Assembly (NCBI GenBank): GCA_030765065.1
Contig: CM060979.1
Span: 13,111,001 to 13,175,000 of the forward strand
Reading direction: 5' to 3'
Origin: Deroplatys truncata
Lineage: Eukaryota; Arthropoda; Insecta; Mantodea; Mantidae
Length of the DNA stretch: 64,000 nucleotides
Below the pieces are notes generated by a model that worked only from the letters and a program-made list of their open reading frames with translations, was not told the origin of the DNA and made no database searches. Positions within the stretch are counted from its first letter, which is position 1, and the number at the start of each line of letters is the position of its first letter. A program made the position numbers and the translations under genes. Shown piece after piece: positions 1-10,504 of the stretch.

Positions 1-455
1 GCTCAGATAGCTTGGGTCGCGTTTGTTTTCTGTTGTGTTTTAACCTATAGTGCTAATCATTTTTTAACTTGACTCATAAAAGATTAAAGCAAAAGTGGTA
101 TACTGATATTAGTCATTAAATGAATGATTTCTAAAACCTGAAGTTAAGAACAGTTTAATCCAATAGCTTTAATCACAGATGCCGAACTGTTCAGGTACAA
201 CTTTTACTTTTTACTCTTAGATTTCTGTTAGAAGTTTGGGATGTAAGGCAAAATATAGGAATAAGACATACAACGTTTAAAAGCTAATGATCCCCAAGCT
301 GCGCAGTATAGTGTATTCGCATTTTGTCTGAAGCAATTTCCTCTCACGGGTACTTAGTTCCCGTCTTCCTCCACGTGGTACTGTCATGTGCTCGGCGGAG
401 TGATACATTTAAGTTTTGTTTACTTCTCCTTTCAACTTATAGTGAAAAAGGTATA
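1..455 (+). repeat. Dispersed repeat R1, left copy (continues off window)
   Basis: This block is highly similar to 33108-33548, beginning GCTCRGATAGYTTGGGTCGCG and ending at CAGTGAAAAAGG. Shared segments include CCGAACTGTTCAGGTACAAC and CTCACGGGTACTTAGTTCCC. Similarity stops abruptly at about 455. No coding potential is evident. Because it starts at the window edge, its true left end is unknown. Confidence 0.8.
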
Positions 456-689
456 GTAGCTTAATATGCCCCGACTAGCCTCGTGTGTTCACAATAGAAC
501 AAAGGGAGAGGATCATGAGAAAAAATACAGTTTAAGACTTGCTTAGCACTCCATGGCATTCTGAATCAATGATGATGATGTGCTGGATTTTCAAACACAT
601 TAAAACAAATAAACAAATTCATAAATATCAGGCTGCTAAAACATTTATAAATGGACAATTCCAAGTGCATTTGGTAATGAAGTTAATGC

Positions 690-990
690 AAATTTGTTTC
701 ATTGAACAGTTTTAGCTGTAACATTGTGTTAAACTTTGTGATAAGTTAACATCACTGTACCCTTGTGTTAAGAGGTTTAACAAAGCTGTTAATGAGGAGT
801 TGCTATATACAGAGCTTTTGAATGCCAATCCTAAACAAAGTAGAGCTGTACATCATAATGAATTTCAAAACCTGCATGAGGAGGAGTTTTTAAAGTGATA
901 CAGACTGTCCAAAATACTCATAATCAGGGATGTAGAGGAAATATGAGAGGGGTTGGAATACTACCAACAGAAATGTATCTCTTTCTCCTA
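690..990 (+). repeat. Dispersed repeat R2, left-part copy
   Basis: Similar to 22520-23040 once the SINE inserted there is removed. Shared landmarks are GTAACATT.TGTTAAACTT, a GGAGTTGCT segment, ATAATGAATTTCAAAACCTG and GATACAGACTG.CCAAA. The R2 copy at 22.5-24.7 kb runs further right, so this copy is partial. The interval 456-690 holds nothing I recognise. Confidence 0.6.
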
Positions 991-1039
991 TGTTAAAAGC
1001 GTTAATCACTCTTGTGATTTTATTCTATGGCACTTTTCA

Positions 1040-1240
1040 TTTAATGGTGCTGGTACTTGTGGCCATGACTGCTAGAGCATTTGGCTTTGACGCTCCGTTG
1101 CGTAGAGAACCTCGGTTCCAGTCCCACCTTGGAAATAGGTGTTTGTGTCTGTGTAAATGTTTGTGCGAGTGGGTAAAAGTAAAAACAGAAAAGCATCCAG
1201 AATCACATGAAAATAAACCATCAAAAAATAAATAAATAAA
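1040..1240 (+). mobile_element. Possible tRNA-derived SINE with (AAAT)n tail
   Basis: A B-box-like GGTTCCAGTCC (1114-1124) lies about 60 bp after a loose A-box, and the sequence ends in an (AAAT) simple tail at about 1224-1240. This layout fits a short tRNA-type SINE. No second copy was seen in the window, so this rests on promoter-like boxes and tail only. Confidence 0.4.
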
Positions 1241-1265
1241 TGGTAGGTGATAAAGCTGGAATTCC

Positions 1266-1569
1266 CCCCCCAAAAAGAAGTTAAATTGAGTTTTATTTAT
1301 GGATGCTCTTTAACTGCTGTGGTCCCTAGCATCCCATTCTATATTGGGCGTGAAAGACCGTTAATTTTGCTCAGAGACCTTTATCAGGCTTGAGGTTCTT
1401 TTATGTGCCATAAATCTACAACACAGGGAAACCGGCTTACTTCCCTTCCAAAGGAAGCCATGCTAAAGACTTTTTGCCTGAAAAGAGCCATTGCCCTTCT
1501 CCCGGTTTGAACCTGCGATCTCAGAAACTAGAGGCTAGCACGGTAACCACTACACCACGGAGGATGACA
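1266..1569 (-). mobile_element. tRNA-derived SINE, family S-I, minus orientation
   Basis: Read on the minus strand, it has a tRNA-like head with A box (TGGTGTAGTGGTTACC) and B box (GGTTCAAACC, imperfect), then the family body with GGCTTCCTTTGGAAGGGAAG, AAGAACCTCAAGCCTGATAA, and a tail ending ATAAAACTCAATTTAA. Four other copies lie at 22598, 42136, 58497 and 60970. A short direct repeat, GGAATT, may be its target duplication. The head is complete here, whereas three other copies are 5'-truncated. Confidence 0.85.
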
Positions 1570-3927
1570 GGAATTTTCAAAGTTGCATTTGTGAGTTCAT
1601 ATGGAAGTTTTTAGAAGCAACTGCTTCAAAAAGCGAACAGTATTTTTAGGATCTGCTTGATCCTTAATCAGTGATAAAACACTATCACCCATTTTAGTTT
1701 CAATATAGTGTCCACCATCAATTTTAAACTGTTTGAAACACTCTTTGCACCTAGCATTTTTGGTGCTGCGCTGTATATTAGCATAAATGCAGCAGACTTT
1801 CTCCAAGCTAAATCCTTTTCCTTTAAATGAAGTCTTTTTTTTTGACTCGATAATTCCTCTATACTTTGTAACTATTCTATAATAAATGCTGTTTTGAATG
1901 GTGAAAAATTAGATTCTCTGCACCAAGATTTTTCATTTGAAATCATGATTCTGACCTCAATCATGTAAATCACAAAGCAACGAACATAACTAGCAGTCTG
2001 CTGCTGAAACAGAAAGTGCTGCAATGTTTAAACAAAAAAGCATCAGAGCATGTTCATAAGCCATATAGTCCTGTCCTTGCCTTCTCAAAAACTGTTGTTC
2101 ACAGTTGTCTTTGAAGTTAACAAGATGTTAGCTAAGAATTTTCTGTTGATGAAATGCAAAAATGTTAACATATTAATATTTAACACTGGTTGGTGAAATT
2201 TGTTTTAACATTCAGCATCTTAAGAATTCAAGATTCTTTGTGTTGATAAAGAAGGTTGACAATTGAAGGATCCAATGTAGTTACCAACAGACACAGTTTC
2301 AGAAGATATGTTTTCAGAGTCAGATGCTTTCAAGCACACACTGCTCTTAATAAAATCAAATTCTGGGATTGTAATTCAACAAATGAAATCTTTTGTTTGA
2401 CCTATGTCAGGTGACAGTGCAGTTGAAAAACCTTTCAATACAAAAGTTTTAGATACTTGTGCGTTATGTGTAGGTCACCTTCATCTCGATGGCTAGGTCA
2501 TATTGCATTATTTTAATCCATAACTTAGTCTACATTCAAGTGTTGCATCTGTGGTAATATCTTTAGTTATCAGAGAGTATTAGGTCAATAGATGACAACG
2601 GAAACAAAATGTTCTAATTTCCAAATGTAGGTGAAGCGTGTAAACAAGTTTATTTTAAAACTTGAAGTAGTACACAGTGAAATGAAATTATAATATTATA
2701 AAACACTATTTGAAACATATTTATGTATATTTAACTAGTGGCTAATCCAGCTTTAGCTGCAAATTAAAGCAGAAACTATTTATCAAGAATGTTCATATAC
2801 TTAATTGCACATAACTTAAAACAATACTGTGAATAAATTTTCACTCTGCAATGGAATTTTCATTTTGAATAGTGTTGCGGACAAAGGGACTTGCATCTCT
2901 TTCATGAATATTTTGTACTATTATTAGTATTCTGGATCTTGTTGTTGAAGAATCCCTTAGCGCTACACGACGCCACTGTGGACGTCCTCTTAAATGATGG
3001 CTCATTATTAAACAAACCAATAACACAATGTAGGTGGTTATGACCTTAAAACAGCCAATTGTTGTAAATTTGATACATATTTTGCAATGACACAATAAAC
3101 AGAATAAAATAATTTAGTTTTAAGCACCATCTTCCTTTTAGCAGGTAAACATTTGGTGGCATGGCTACCAACGCTGTGATCAAGGTATTCTTCTGTTTGA
3201 TCGCAGCAAATCTAGCTGGCAACAGCCAATTTTGTGAAACTGATGCATATTCTGCAAATATTTTGGAACTAACGAAGTAATTTTGAATTTAATATTTCTG
3301 CAACATTGTAGAGAACAGAACTTTTGCTTCGTATGCTACGCTTAGTCCGTACTTTCAGGATTAATGAGCAATTTCGTGTACAGCTCCAAATTATATCTGT
3401 ATAGACTAGCTTCATATACACAAATAGTGTTCTATAAAAGTTCATCTTTTCTTTGATAATGAACTTATTCTGTATTTAATTGCTTTTGTCTTCTTGCAGA
3501 GAGTTTCCTGTTGTGGTCACTGTTTATACTTAATTTATATCTACAAATAACGAACTAATTGAAAGTTATTAGGCTAAGACTTATACTAGTATCTTATTCA
3601 TATTACCACATTACAAGCCCCTGCTTGAGTAAGATGACAGAAATAATTAATGACTCAAATGTCATGTAGCTCACACATGGAATTAAACAAAACTTACTGC
3701 TGAGAATGGTTGAAGAAGATAACTTGTGAAAACAAGAAGTGCATTCAATCTTTAAATGAAAGTTAGCACCCCCCCACCAAAAAAGCCTGTCTTATGGATG
3801 CAAGTCAAGTGAATTATTAATAATGCCTTTTATATTTAAATTTTTATTTTGCAGTTTGAATCCGTCTGAAATGATAAAGCAAGATGCAATAAATTTTAAA
3901 GCAAAAAGAAAATGTTTTTGTTGCAGT
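1570..3927. other. AT-rich Nedd4 intron, no recognised gene
   Basis: No gene recognised. A minus-strand open frame at 2841-3095 (84 codons, with SHHLRGRPQWRRVALRD) matches no family I know. Two imperfect copies of an AACAGCCAATT..TGATRCATATT block (about 3053-3090 and 3221-3260) suggest a small local duplication or decayed repeat. A poly-C/A stretch lies at 3770-3783. Confidence 0.5.
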
Positions 3928-3933
3928 ACTTAC

Positions 3934-3972
3934 ACGAAATATAAATTCTTCATTCCACTGTGGATTTAGGGT
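3934..3972 (-). CDS. Nedd4: Nedd4 E3 ubiquitin ligase, C2-domain exon (39 bp)
   Basis: A 39-bp exon on the minus strand encodes TLNPQWNEEFIFR, the strand-turn-strand core of the Nedd4-family C2 domain; the animal family has TLNPxWNEEFxFR here. It is preceded by a pyrimidine tract and AG (3973-3974) and followed by a perfect GTAAGT donor (3928-3933). It is exactly 13 codons and phase 0 at both ends, matching the phase-0 donor of the exon at 11645-11726. Nedd4 is a cytosolic HECT-type ubiquitin ligase whose C2 domain binds phospholipid and calcium and regulates membrane targeting and autoinhibition. The next exon should start with V/K-x-(S/N)-x-H; I do not find it in 1-3933, so it probably lies off the left edge. 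Family membership is well supported; the symbol follows insect usage. Confidence 0.88.
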
Positions 3973-4066
3973 CTGTAAAAGAAAAGACAGATGAAAATGT
4001 TTGATCTAAGGCTTCTAAGCTATACTAAGAAAACCTCTATAGAGTATATAGCACATAAATGTAGCA

Positions 4067-4302
4067 ATGCATATACGCACAAATATGAACAAAAATTATC
4101 TTGCACTTCAAATACAACTCTCTAATCAGACACTTAAAAAAGTAGAATCTATAAAATTCCTCGGGGTCTGCGTACAAAGCAATCTGAAATGGGATGCCCA
4201 CACTTGCCTCATACATAATAAACTCAGCTCTCTATGTTATATGCTAAGAATATTGACAACATACACAAGTAAAGAAACAGAGCAGCATATTTTGCACATG
4301 TG
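4067..4302 (+). pseudogene. LINE reverse-transcriptase C-terminal fragment, part 1
   Basis: The reading frame contains VESIKFLGVCVQSNLKWDAH and later KLSSLCYMLRIL, the conserved KFLGV-x-(L/I)-x(3)-LxW-xxHI and KLSxxxYxLRxL blocks that follow the RT catalytic core in CR1/Jockey-type non-LTR retrotransposons. The frame is cut at 4302 by a 771-bp TIR element and resumes at 5084. The RT catalytic FADD block and the endonuclease are absent, so this is a dead 5'-truncated copy. Confidence 0.8.
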
Positions 4303-4307
4303 CACTC

Positions 4308-5078
4308 AAGGCTGGTTCACAACCAACGAGAATGGTAACCAGAACGAGAAAGTTGAAATACATGTATTCAAATGGGAATGTTCACAACCGACAGGAAGCT
4401 TCCCGGGCCCCGGGAACGGGAAAGAAGAGTTGCCCAACTTTTAACGTTCTCGTTCCCGGGCACGGCATATTAAATCCCTATTGTGCATATTAGACTCTTC
4501 ACTCTAGAGGTTATTCTAAGTGGCCATGACATAAAACAGCCACTAGTGCTCTCAAAGTCGCAAGCTGGAAACATGAAACTGGAAGGAATTAGTAGTAAAT
4601 GTGCTTCCTAACCTCATCCCGACACCCGCAAATCTAATCAGTGTTGGTTCCTCTGGTGAAGAGATCATTTGTAGTTTATTTATATGCAACTCAAAACTGG
4701 CTATTACCTAAAAAACAATGGCAAAAGCTACAAAGAACAGCTAAAACCAGGGAAAATGAAAAAAGCACGATAAGCAATTTTAATGTATGCAATTAAATAA
4801 AGGAATGAAAGTTTGGCATAAGTAGAGGGATCGGAAATGTAATGAATATGCATTTAGATAATGTTTACTCCATCGAATTTTGATGTTGGCTTGGCTAAAT
4901 TGAAAGTAGGTGAAAAAATGTCATTGGTCAGTTAAAAACAAATGAAATCCCAATGCGCAAAATCGACTTTCACTTTGTGATCGATATGCATTCCCGTTCT
5001 CGTTACCGGGCTGTTGTGAATCAAAATTTCTTGATTCCCGTTCTGGTTACCATTACCGGATGGTTGTGAACCAGCCTT
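4308..5078. mobile_element. 771-bp TIR element (MITE-like) inserted in the LINE
   Basis: Left end AAGGCTGGTTCACAACCA and right end TGGTTGTGAACCAGCCTT are inverted repeats extending about 40 bp (AATGGTAACCAGAACG is shared). It is flanked by direct repeats CACTC (4303-4307 and 5079-5083). A second subterminal motif, TCTCGTTCCCGGG or its complement, recurs inside both arms. No transposase ORF is visible, so it is non-autonomous. The TIR resembles some PIF/Harbinger-type ends, but the 5-bp duplication does not settle a superfamily. Confidence 0.8.
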
Positions 5079-5083
5079 CACTC

Positions 5084-5580
5084 CTAAATTATGGAGTAGT
5101 CTTCTGGGGTGAGTCTCCAGCAAGCAAGTCAACCTTTATTGCACAGAAAAAAATTATCAGAACTATTGAAGGAGTCAGATTAAAGTTGTCATGTAAACCT
5201 CTCTTTTAAAAACTGGGGATCCTCCCACTTCCCTGCAGTCATTCTGCTTGTAGTCAAGAACATTAATGCTTCTGATTTACTATTCATAACTAATAATATG
5301 GTGCATGAACACAATACTAGGGAAAATACACAAATACATGTGACCAGCTGCAACACCTCGCTCTACCAAAAAAGTATCTTATACTCCGGCATTAAACTTT
5401 ATAATAATTTACCAAGTAATATCAAGGCAATTAAAAATGTAAACCAGTCTCAAGGCACATCTAATTAACCACTCCTTTTATTCTATTAATGATTACCTTG
5501 AACCAAATGTATATCATGAACCACAGTATTTAGCATGTATATATTGCAAAAACATATTATTGTTTATGTTTATAGCTTGA
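5084..5580 (+). pseudogene. LINE reverse-transcriptase C-terminal fragment, part 2
   Basis: Continues the LINE interrupted at 4302. LLNYGVVFWGESPASKSTFI and then QKKIIRTIEGV match the YGxxxWG...FxxQKxxxR block of non-LTR RT proteins. Farther on, LYQKSILYSGIKLYNNLPSN at about 5360-5430 matches the terminal (Y/F)NxLP motif. Stop codons and frameshifts are frequent (for example at 5206). The LINE end is near 5580-5660, followed by an unannotated stretch to about 6390. Confidence 0.8.
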
Positions 5581-5660
5581 CGTGTCCAATCAATAGTGAA
5601 TGTACATTGCACCAAACCACTTTAACGGATGAATAAAAACTAACTAAACAAAGTATTTGC

Positions 5661-6390
5661 TTTTAATCACATAATTTTACAGCATCATTGCTGTTTTCTT
5701 TAAATGGTATCAAAGCTCGTTTTCCAATGAATTCTTGAATATGCTACAAAGAAACTAAGGTTTTAGACTACATTAGTTTCTGGAACCAAGTTAAGAGAAA
5801 TATGCATCACTTAAGCATGTTAGAAATTCTGTAGTGATCAGTCAATAATTTGTTAAGTGGAAATGAAAACCAGGCTAAATACCAAAAACCAAATTCCAAG
5901 AAATTGAAGAACAACGGTTTAAACTGAAAACCAACCACGTCTTGCAGCAGCATTTGTATAACAATTTTCTTATAATTAAATAATTACTGTAATAAAAGCA
6001 AATTAGAAGTCATTCACGTTTACTTGAGAAAAAGAAGTTTTGAAGTCACAACAGAGGTATGTCTGAAAACCTGCAAATGAAAAGTGAGAAATGCAGAGTT
6101 AGTAACATCAGGTTTTGAATTCTTCCTCTCATCTTTGCTTGCTGACACCTTTGGAATATCATACTTTCCATTTAGCGTGATTATCAACCATGTTTACTTT
6201 TCTACAACCTGAAGTAGACAGGATTGCTTTCGTCTAACTCAGCAATATATAAGTGTTATCTACACCTATATTAATTCCCTTTCAATCAAACATGTATTAT
6301 CAACTAAATTTTATTTCTCTTCAATCACGTAAATTATTTATCTTTCTTCATTTATTATTGTGACGTGATATGAGCATTATTGCGTACGTG
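5661..6390. other. Nedd4 intron, nothing recognised
   Basis: AT-rich sequence without coding signal, SINE boxes or TIRs that I can see. The C16 tract farther right (6797-6812) and the 6390-6580 GC-richer block are treated separately. Confidence 0.5.
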
Positions 6391-6482
6391 ACCTGGCAGC
6401 GCAGACCGGATATTGCGCAAGAGTGGAGGGGATAAACCAGTTCTAGCATAGCGTAACCACGCCGAGTTAGTGTGGGTCAGTC

Positions 6483-6514
6483 AGTCGAGCCGAGTTACTG
6501 CTAGAGGCAAGTTG
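6483..6514 (+). promoter_or_regulatory. Candidate arthropod Inr + DPE core promoter
   Basis: TCAGTC (6481-6486) matches the arthropod initiator TCAKTY with A+1 at 6483. AGTTG at +28 to +32 (6510-6514) matches the downstream promoter element RGWYV at the correct spacing. No TATA box stands at -30, as usual for Inr/DPE promoters. A locally GC-rich, CpG-containing stretch (about 6390-6580) contrasts with the AT-rich surroundings, and a CRE-like TGACGTGA lies at 6361. An ATG followed by a splice donor is about 60 bp downstream. It lies inside a Nedd4 intron on the opposite strand. Confidence 0.5.
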
Positions 6515-6544
6515 TAGTGTGTGCGTGCTGTCCATACGAGCAGT

Positions 6545-6579
6545 ATGGCGTCCCCACCGACAGGCAAGGAAGCAAGGAG
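6545..6579 (+). CDS. Candidate first coding exon of an unidentified nested gene
   Basis: ATG at 6545 opens MASPPTGKEAR and is followed by GAG|GTAATG, a fair splice donor (GT at 6580-6581), 35 coding bases in. It sits about 60 bp downstream of an Inr/DPE promoter, the normal layout for a short first exon. A strong pyrimidine-rich acceptor (TTTCTCTCAG) ends at 6728. Reading on from there (TGC GTC CTC CGT CTG ...) stays open for about 25 codons before a poly-C run at 6797. I do not recognise the peptide. It could be a short alternative first exon, a noncoding RNA or an LTR-derived start. Confidence 0.35.
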
Positions 6580-7130
6580 GTAATGTAATCCCTTTTCATC
6601 ATTAAAGTCATTTGCCATCCATTTTCATTATGTGTAAATTACTATAGTAGATAGTCCCTTCCCTCATCCACACATGAAATAATACTATTACTAGGAACAT
6701 TTTGATATATTTTCATAATTTCTCTCAGCTGCGTCCTCCGTCTGACCTCGCATAATGTGAAATATAACTTTAAGATCTTCGGTACAAGTCGCTCTACCCC
6801 CCCCCCCCCCCCATTGAGATAGTTTGTTAAGAGGTCACGACATTATATCATTTCATCTTCTTTTAAACTTAAGTAAAAATCTTAGGACTTAACACACATT
6901 TGTCTTTTCACTGTTAATGATGCCTTTTGTTTCAATTGCCTTAAACGGTTAATGACTTCATAATATGTATTTTTATTTTTCTTAAACAGTTTCACTCCAA
7001 CCATATCTCCAAGTATTGACACTATATATTTGTTTTGGTTAATAATGCTCACTGAAATTAAAACAAAAGTTATTTTACAAACCAGTAAATACTTCCTCCT
7101 TGATGCGAACAATACCATAGTTATGATGAT

Positions 7131-8153
7131 TGATGCAGTAATTTGTATCACAAATTACTTAAGTGTAAATAATGATTGTAATATGAATATGCATTTTTAT
7201 GTGACATTGATTTCAGATGTTTATTGATTGTAAATATTGTTGGAAAGTAAATTTATAAGGCTTTACTGAAACTGTCAATAATAGCGCAATAATGCAGCGA
7301 GGGGGTGAGCTATTTATCATTACTGGGAACAAGGAAGTTACGTAATGTTCGCGCGTTTTCGGTAGAACCTTCTAGAATGTTTCCCTAAAAGCAATATGTA
7401 TTCGTGGTTTTCATTGGATATTAAAATAGACGCTAATGTTGGCGCGTTTTATTAGCCAATAGCAGTTCATTTATAATCTTTAGGCATGTCGAGGAGTGGG
7501 AGTATATAAAGCCAGGTCCGAGGTAGATCGCCTCCAGTTCAACAAAATTCTCAATACATTACACGTCGGTCGCCAGTTCATAAGAATTACTAGCACATTA
7601 CACGTCGTCAGTCAGTCCTTAAGTTCGCCGAAAGCATTCATATACTACACGTCGTCTTCAGTCAGTCAGTTCGTCAAGTTACGCGCAGCAAAAATTATTA
7701 AAGATCTAAAGTATTATACAGTTAAATATACACAAAGTTGAAGTACGTGAGTTAAAAGTGATAAGTAAGAAGTTATTACAAACAGTTTCAGTTTGGCGAG
7801 TATCTAGATCAATATGTAAAAGTGATAGTGAACGTGTTCGACAATAAAAATTATAAAACAAATTTCTTCATAAGTGTATTTTTTTGGATAAAAGATTCCT
7901 TTCCGTTTCACAACCTGCATAGAGATACATGTTCTACCAAGATAAGATGATAGCTAGCCGGAGGACAATATACAAAACTTTAAAATTCTTTCGAAAACTA
8001 ATTGATGCAAATTGCTAACGCCAGATGGAGCTACAAACCAAACAAATGAATGACGTCATAAGATGGCTTCCACTCACATGAAGTAAACACGATATAAGAT
8101 CTCCAAGTCCTAATAACTTACGCTACAAATATTACGTAAGCAATACCGTTACA
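7131..8153 (+). mobile_element. Solo LTR, TGATGCAGT family (full, 1023 bp)
   Basis: Starts TGATGCAGTAATTTGTATCA and ends GCAATACCGTTACA, i.e. TG...CA, flanked by 4-bp direct repeats TGAT (7127-7130 and 8154-8157). It contains a CCAAT box (AGCCAATAGC, about 7453), TATA box (TATATAAAG, 7502-7510), AATAAA (about 7842), GCTAGCCGGAG (about 7953) and TGACGTCA (about 8052). No internal gag/pol or second LTR is adjacent, so it is a solo LTR. Four-base duplications and TG..CA ends fit Ty3/gypsy-type integration. Relatives: 52311-53231, 62338-63181, 27739-28674 and 30261-31.2 kb. Confidence 0.85.
7453..7540 (+). promoter_or_regulatory. LTR promoter (CCAAT, TATA, initiator)
   Basis: CCAAT (about 7455), TATATAAAG (7502-7510) and an initiator-like CCAGTTC (about 7534) have the spacing of a pol II TATA promoter. 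The element is conserved in the LTR copies at 52311-53231 (TATAAATA followed by TTCAGTTC) and 62338-63181 (TATAAAAAG). The transcribed leader in this copy carries three ACACGTCG motifs within about 100 bp. Confidence 0.7.
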
Positions 8154-8157
8154 TGAT

Positions 8158-9480
8158 AAAGCTATTTTCTTAGCTTTAGCACACACTTTTAACGTGAACA
8201 TTTAACATTTCTAGTTTTGATTTTAACATTCTGAACAATTTTTCTTAATATTTGAGTATTCTATTTTATAAAATACTTAATTTCAATAGCCAAATAATCG
8301 CACCTATCTACACCGCTTTCAAACCAGAAACTGAGGTTTTGATTTAAATATGAAGGTAGAACCAGTGGTAAGTTATAATACAATTAGATTCAGATTGAAA
8401 GGAATATTTATTTTGTTTAATTTGTGAAATGAAACACAAAATTAAACCTAAAGAAACAAATTAATTGGCCTTTTAAACTCAATCATTCAAAAATGGAATC
8501 ATCTTAAAATCTTTCTTCTCCTGTTTTACATTGTTTTTAATTTCCAATGGCTGAAGTAGCTTTTAAAGTCTTGTATTTTCATTCCTTTATTAAGAACATT
8601 TGTGTGGGTCCATGCTTCTATTTAATTAAAAGGTTTTTAATGACTCCTTACAACTAGATGCCTCTTTTTTTTTCTCTTTTTTTTAAGGCAAAATGTAAAG
8701 TTTTACCTAAAAGGTTTGTTCTGACTTCATTTTTTAAGCTGTAAATTCGAGACTTTTTGCGATGCCTCTTCATATATCCTTCCATGTTTCCACACTTTCA
8801 AGGGTATTACTTAAAACTTCACAAATTAAAAAATTTTTAAAGTACTTATTTTGAATTTTTAAAATTTGAGTTAGCTTTTGGCACATAAATGTGCCATTGT
8901 GCCCATGTTATGTACCATTTAGTGAATTATGTATTAAATTCAAAATGTTGAAGTTTCTGTGTTTAAAGCTGTCAAAATGGAGAGAGTTGTTTGCTTACAT
9001 TGCAATTTATAGCTTTTTCTTGGTGAAGCCAGTGAACACTTAAGATTTATATCTTGTGACTCACAAAATAAAAGTTTTTATATAAATAGCAATGTTACAT
9101 GCAGAGACGGCATAGAAACTAAAGGATTGTCTATCACACACTCTGTATCACTACTTGTTCCAAAGCCACCATTATCGTCTTCATCACTAAACGAAAAGTC
9201 AGAACTATTACTTTCCAACACTGTTACCACAACTTCCACTGTCAATGATTTGTTCCAGTATGCTACTCTGTGATTATAATATGCAAAAATTACAAGAAAT
9301 CGTCAGAAACTCACAAAAAAGAAACAAAGCTGTGCATGAAACAAACACCATCATATGCATTCTGATTACAGCTGGCACGTAACATTGATTGATGGATGGC
9401 AACCTCACAAATGCGCAGGGAATCACAGGAAGTGCAGATATTAATAAATAGAAAGTGTTACCAACATGTAGCATGCACCA
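8158..9480. other. AT-rich Nedd4 intron, nothing recognised
   Basis: About 1.3 kb of T-rich sequence with no coding signal that I can support; homopolymer T runs cluster near 8667-8685. The boundary with the decayed mariner relic to the right is indistinct. Confidence 0.4.
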
Positions 9481-9589
9481 TATAAAAATTACACAGTTTT
9501 TCCAAATAAAATACTGCTGCTAAAAGTTTTGCCAACAAATTGACAGTTTCTATATTCCTTTCTGGAAAAAAGTACATCGACAGGTGCAC

Positions 9590-10321
9590 AGCCAGTTGAG
9601 ATAAACTCTTCTGTACTTGTATCTTTGTCAAACCACTGTTCTTCCAATGCCTTTTAAGCAGTCCAAACAAATGACAGTCACAGGACAATATATCCAATTC
9701 ATAACAAGCATGTTCCAAGGGTGTACAGTAAGTCTTGTATAGCTTCCCCCCAAAAAGAACTTGCAAGCACTGACAAGTATCTTTTGGCCCTGACTAGCGC
9801 AATTTCTCCTTTCTTCCGCCACTCCATGCTCACTTGTTGATTCAGGAGTGTAGAGGGGTGGACTCAAATTTTATTGCAAGTCGCAATGCAGCACAAAACA
9901 TCCTCCCCTTCCTCCTCATAAGCCATGAGCCTTGAAAACAACCTGCTTTTGTTCTGAGAAAGGAGACAAGTGACCCAATACTCCAGGTCATTATTAAATG
10001 ACGGAATGTGCAATCCTATAGCTACTCCCACGCTATTTCTGAAATGTTTATGTGCCCATAGGCTTCAATGCAGTCACGAACAGCAACATGTTTTCTATGG
10101 TAATACTTGTCCAAGGCTGTCAGCGGTGATATTCATTTTCTACATCTCCTCTTTCTGACAAACTCTTTATGCCAATCATACACCTGAGTCTTAGAAAACG
10201 TGTCTTCCCTGAACTGTGCCTGGAACCTTCTAAAAATGTTGACTGGTGTTACACGTTTCTTGATGAGAACTTGGTAATAATGTGTTGCACAACACAGATG
10301 TATCGTATAACTCTTGCTCAC
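9590..10321 (-). pseudogene. Mariner-type transposase relic
   Basis: The minus strand carries an N-terminal helix-turn-helix segment VTPVNIFRRFQAQFREDTFS followed by KTQVYDWHKEF (10133-10321), the pattern of the paired-like HTH in mariner/SETMAR transposases. Next come HINISEIA, an EEEGEDVLCCIATCNK block equivalent to the FLxRIVTxDETWVH region, VSMEWRKKG, and a terminal CHLFGLLK block (about 9660). Many stops, frameshifts and a large loss between these blocks show it is long dead. The catalytic DET is degraded. TIRs were not found. Confidence 0.65.
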
Positions 10322-10504
10322 TTATTGTCACACTGGTGCAAAATACAACTTGCTACACGTGTTCGCTAGAGGAAGCATTGGCAGCCCCCCCCCACCACTC
10401 ATACTCATGGCCATAAACCAGCCTGTTTACTATCAGAGTCATTACATCAAATATTTCAGTTAATATTTTATTCACATAGTAGATTAGAGACTAAAAATAA
10501 AAAG

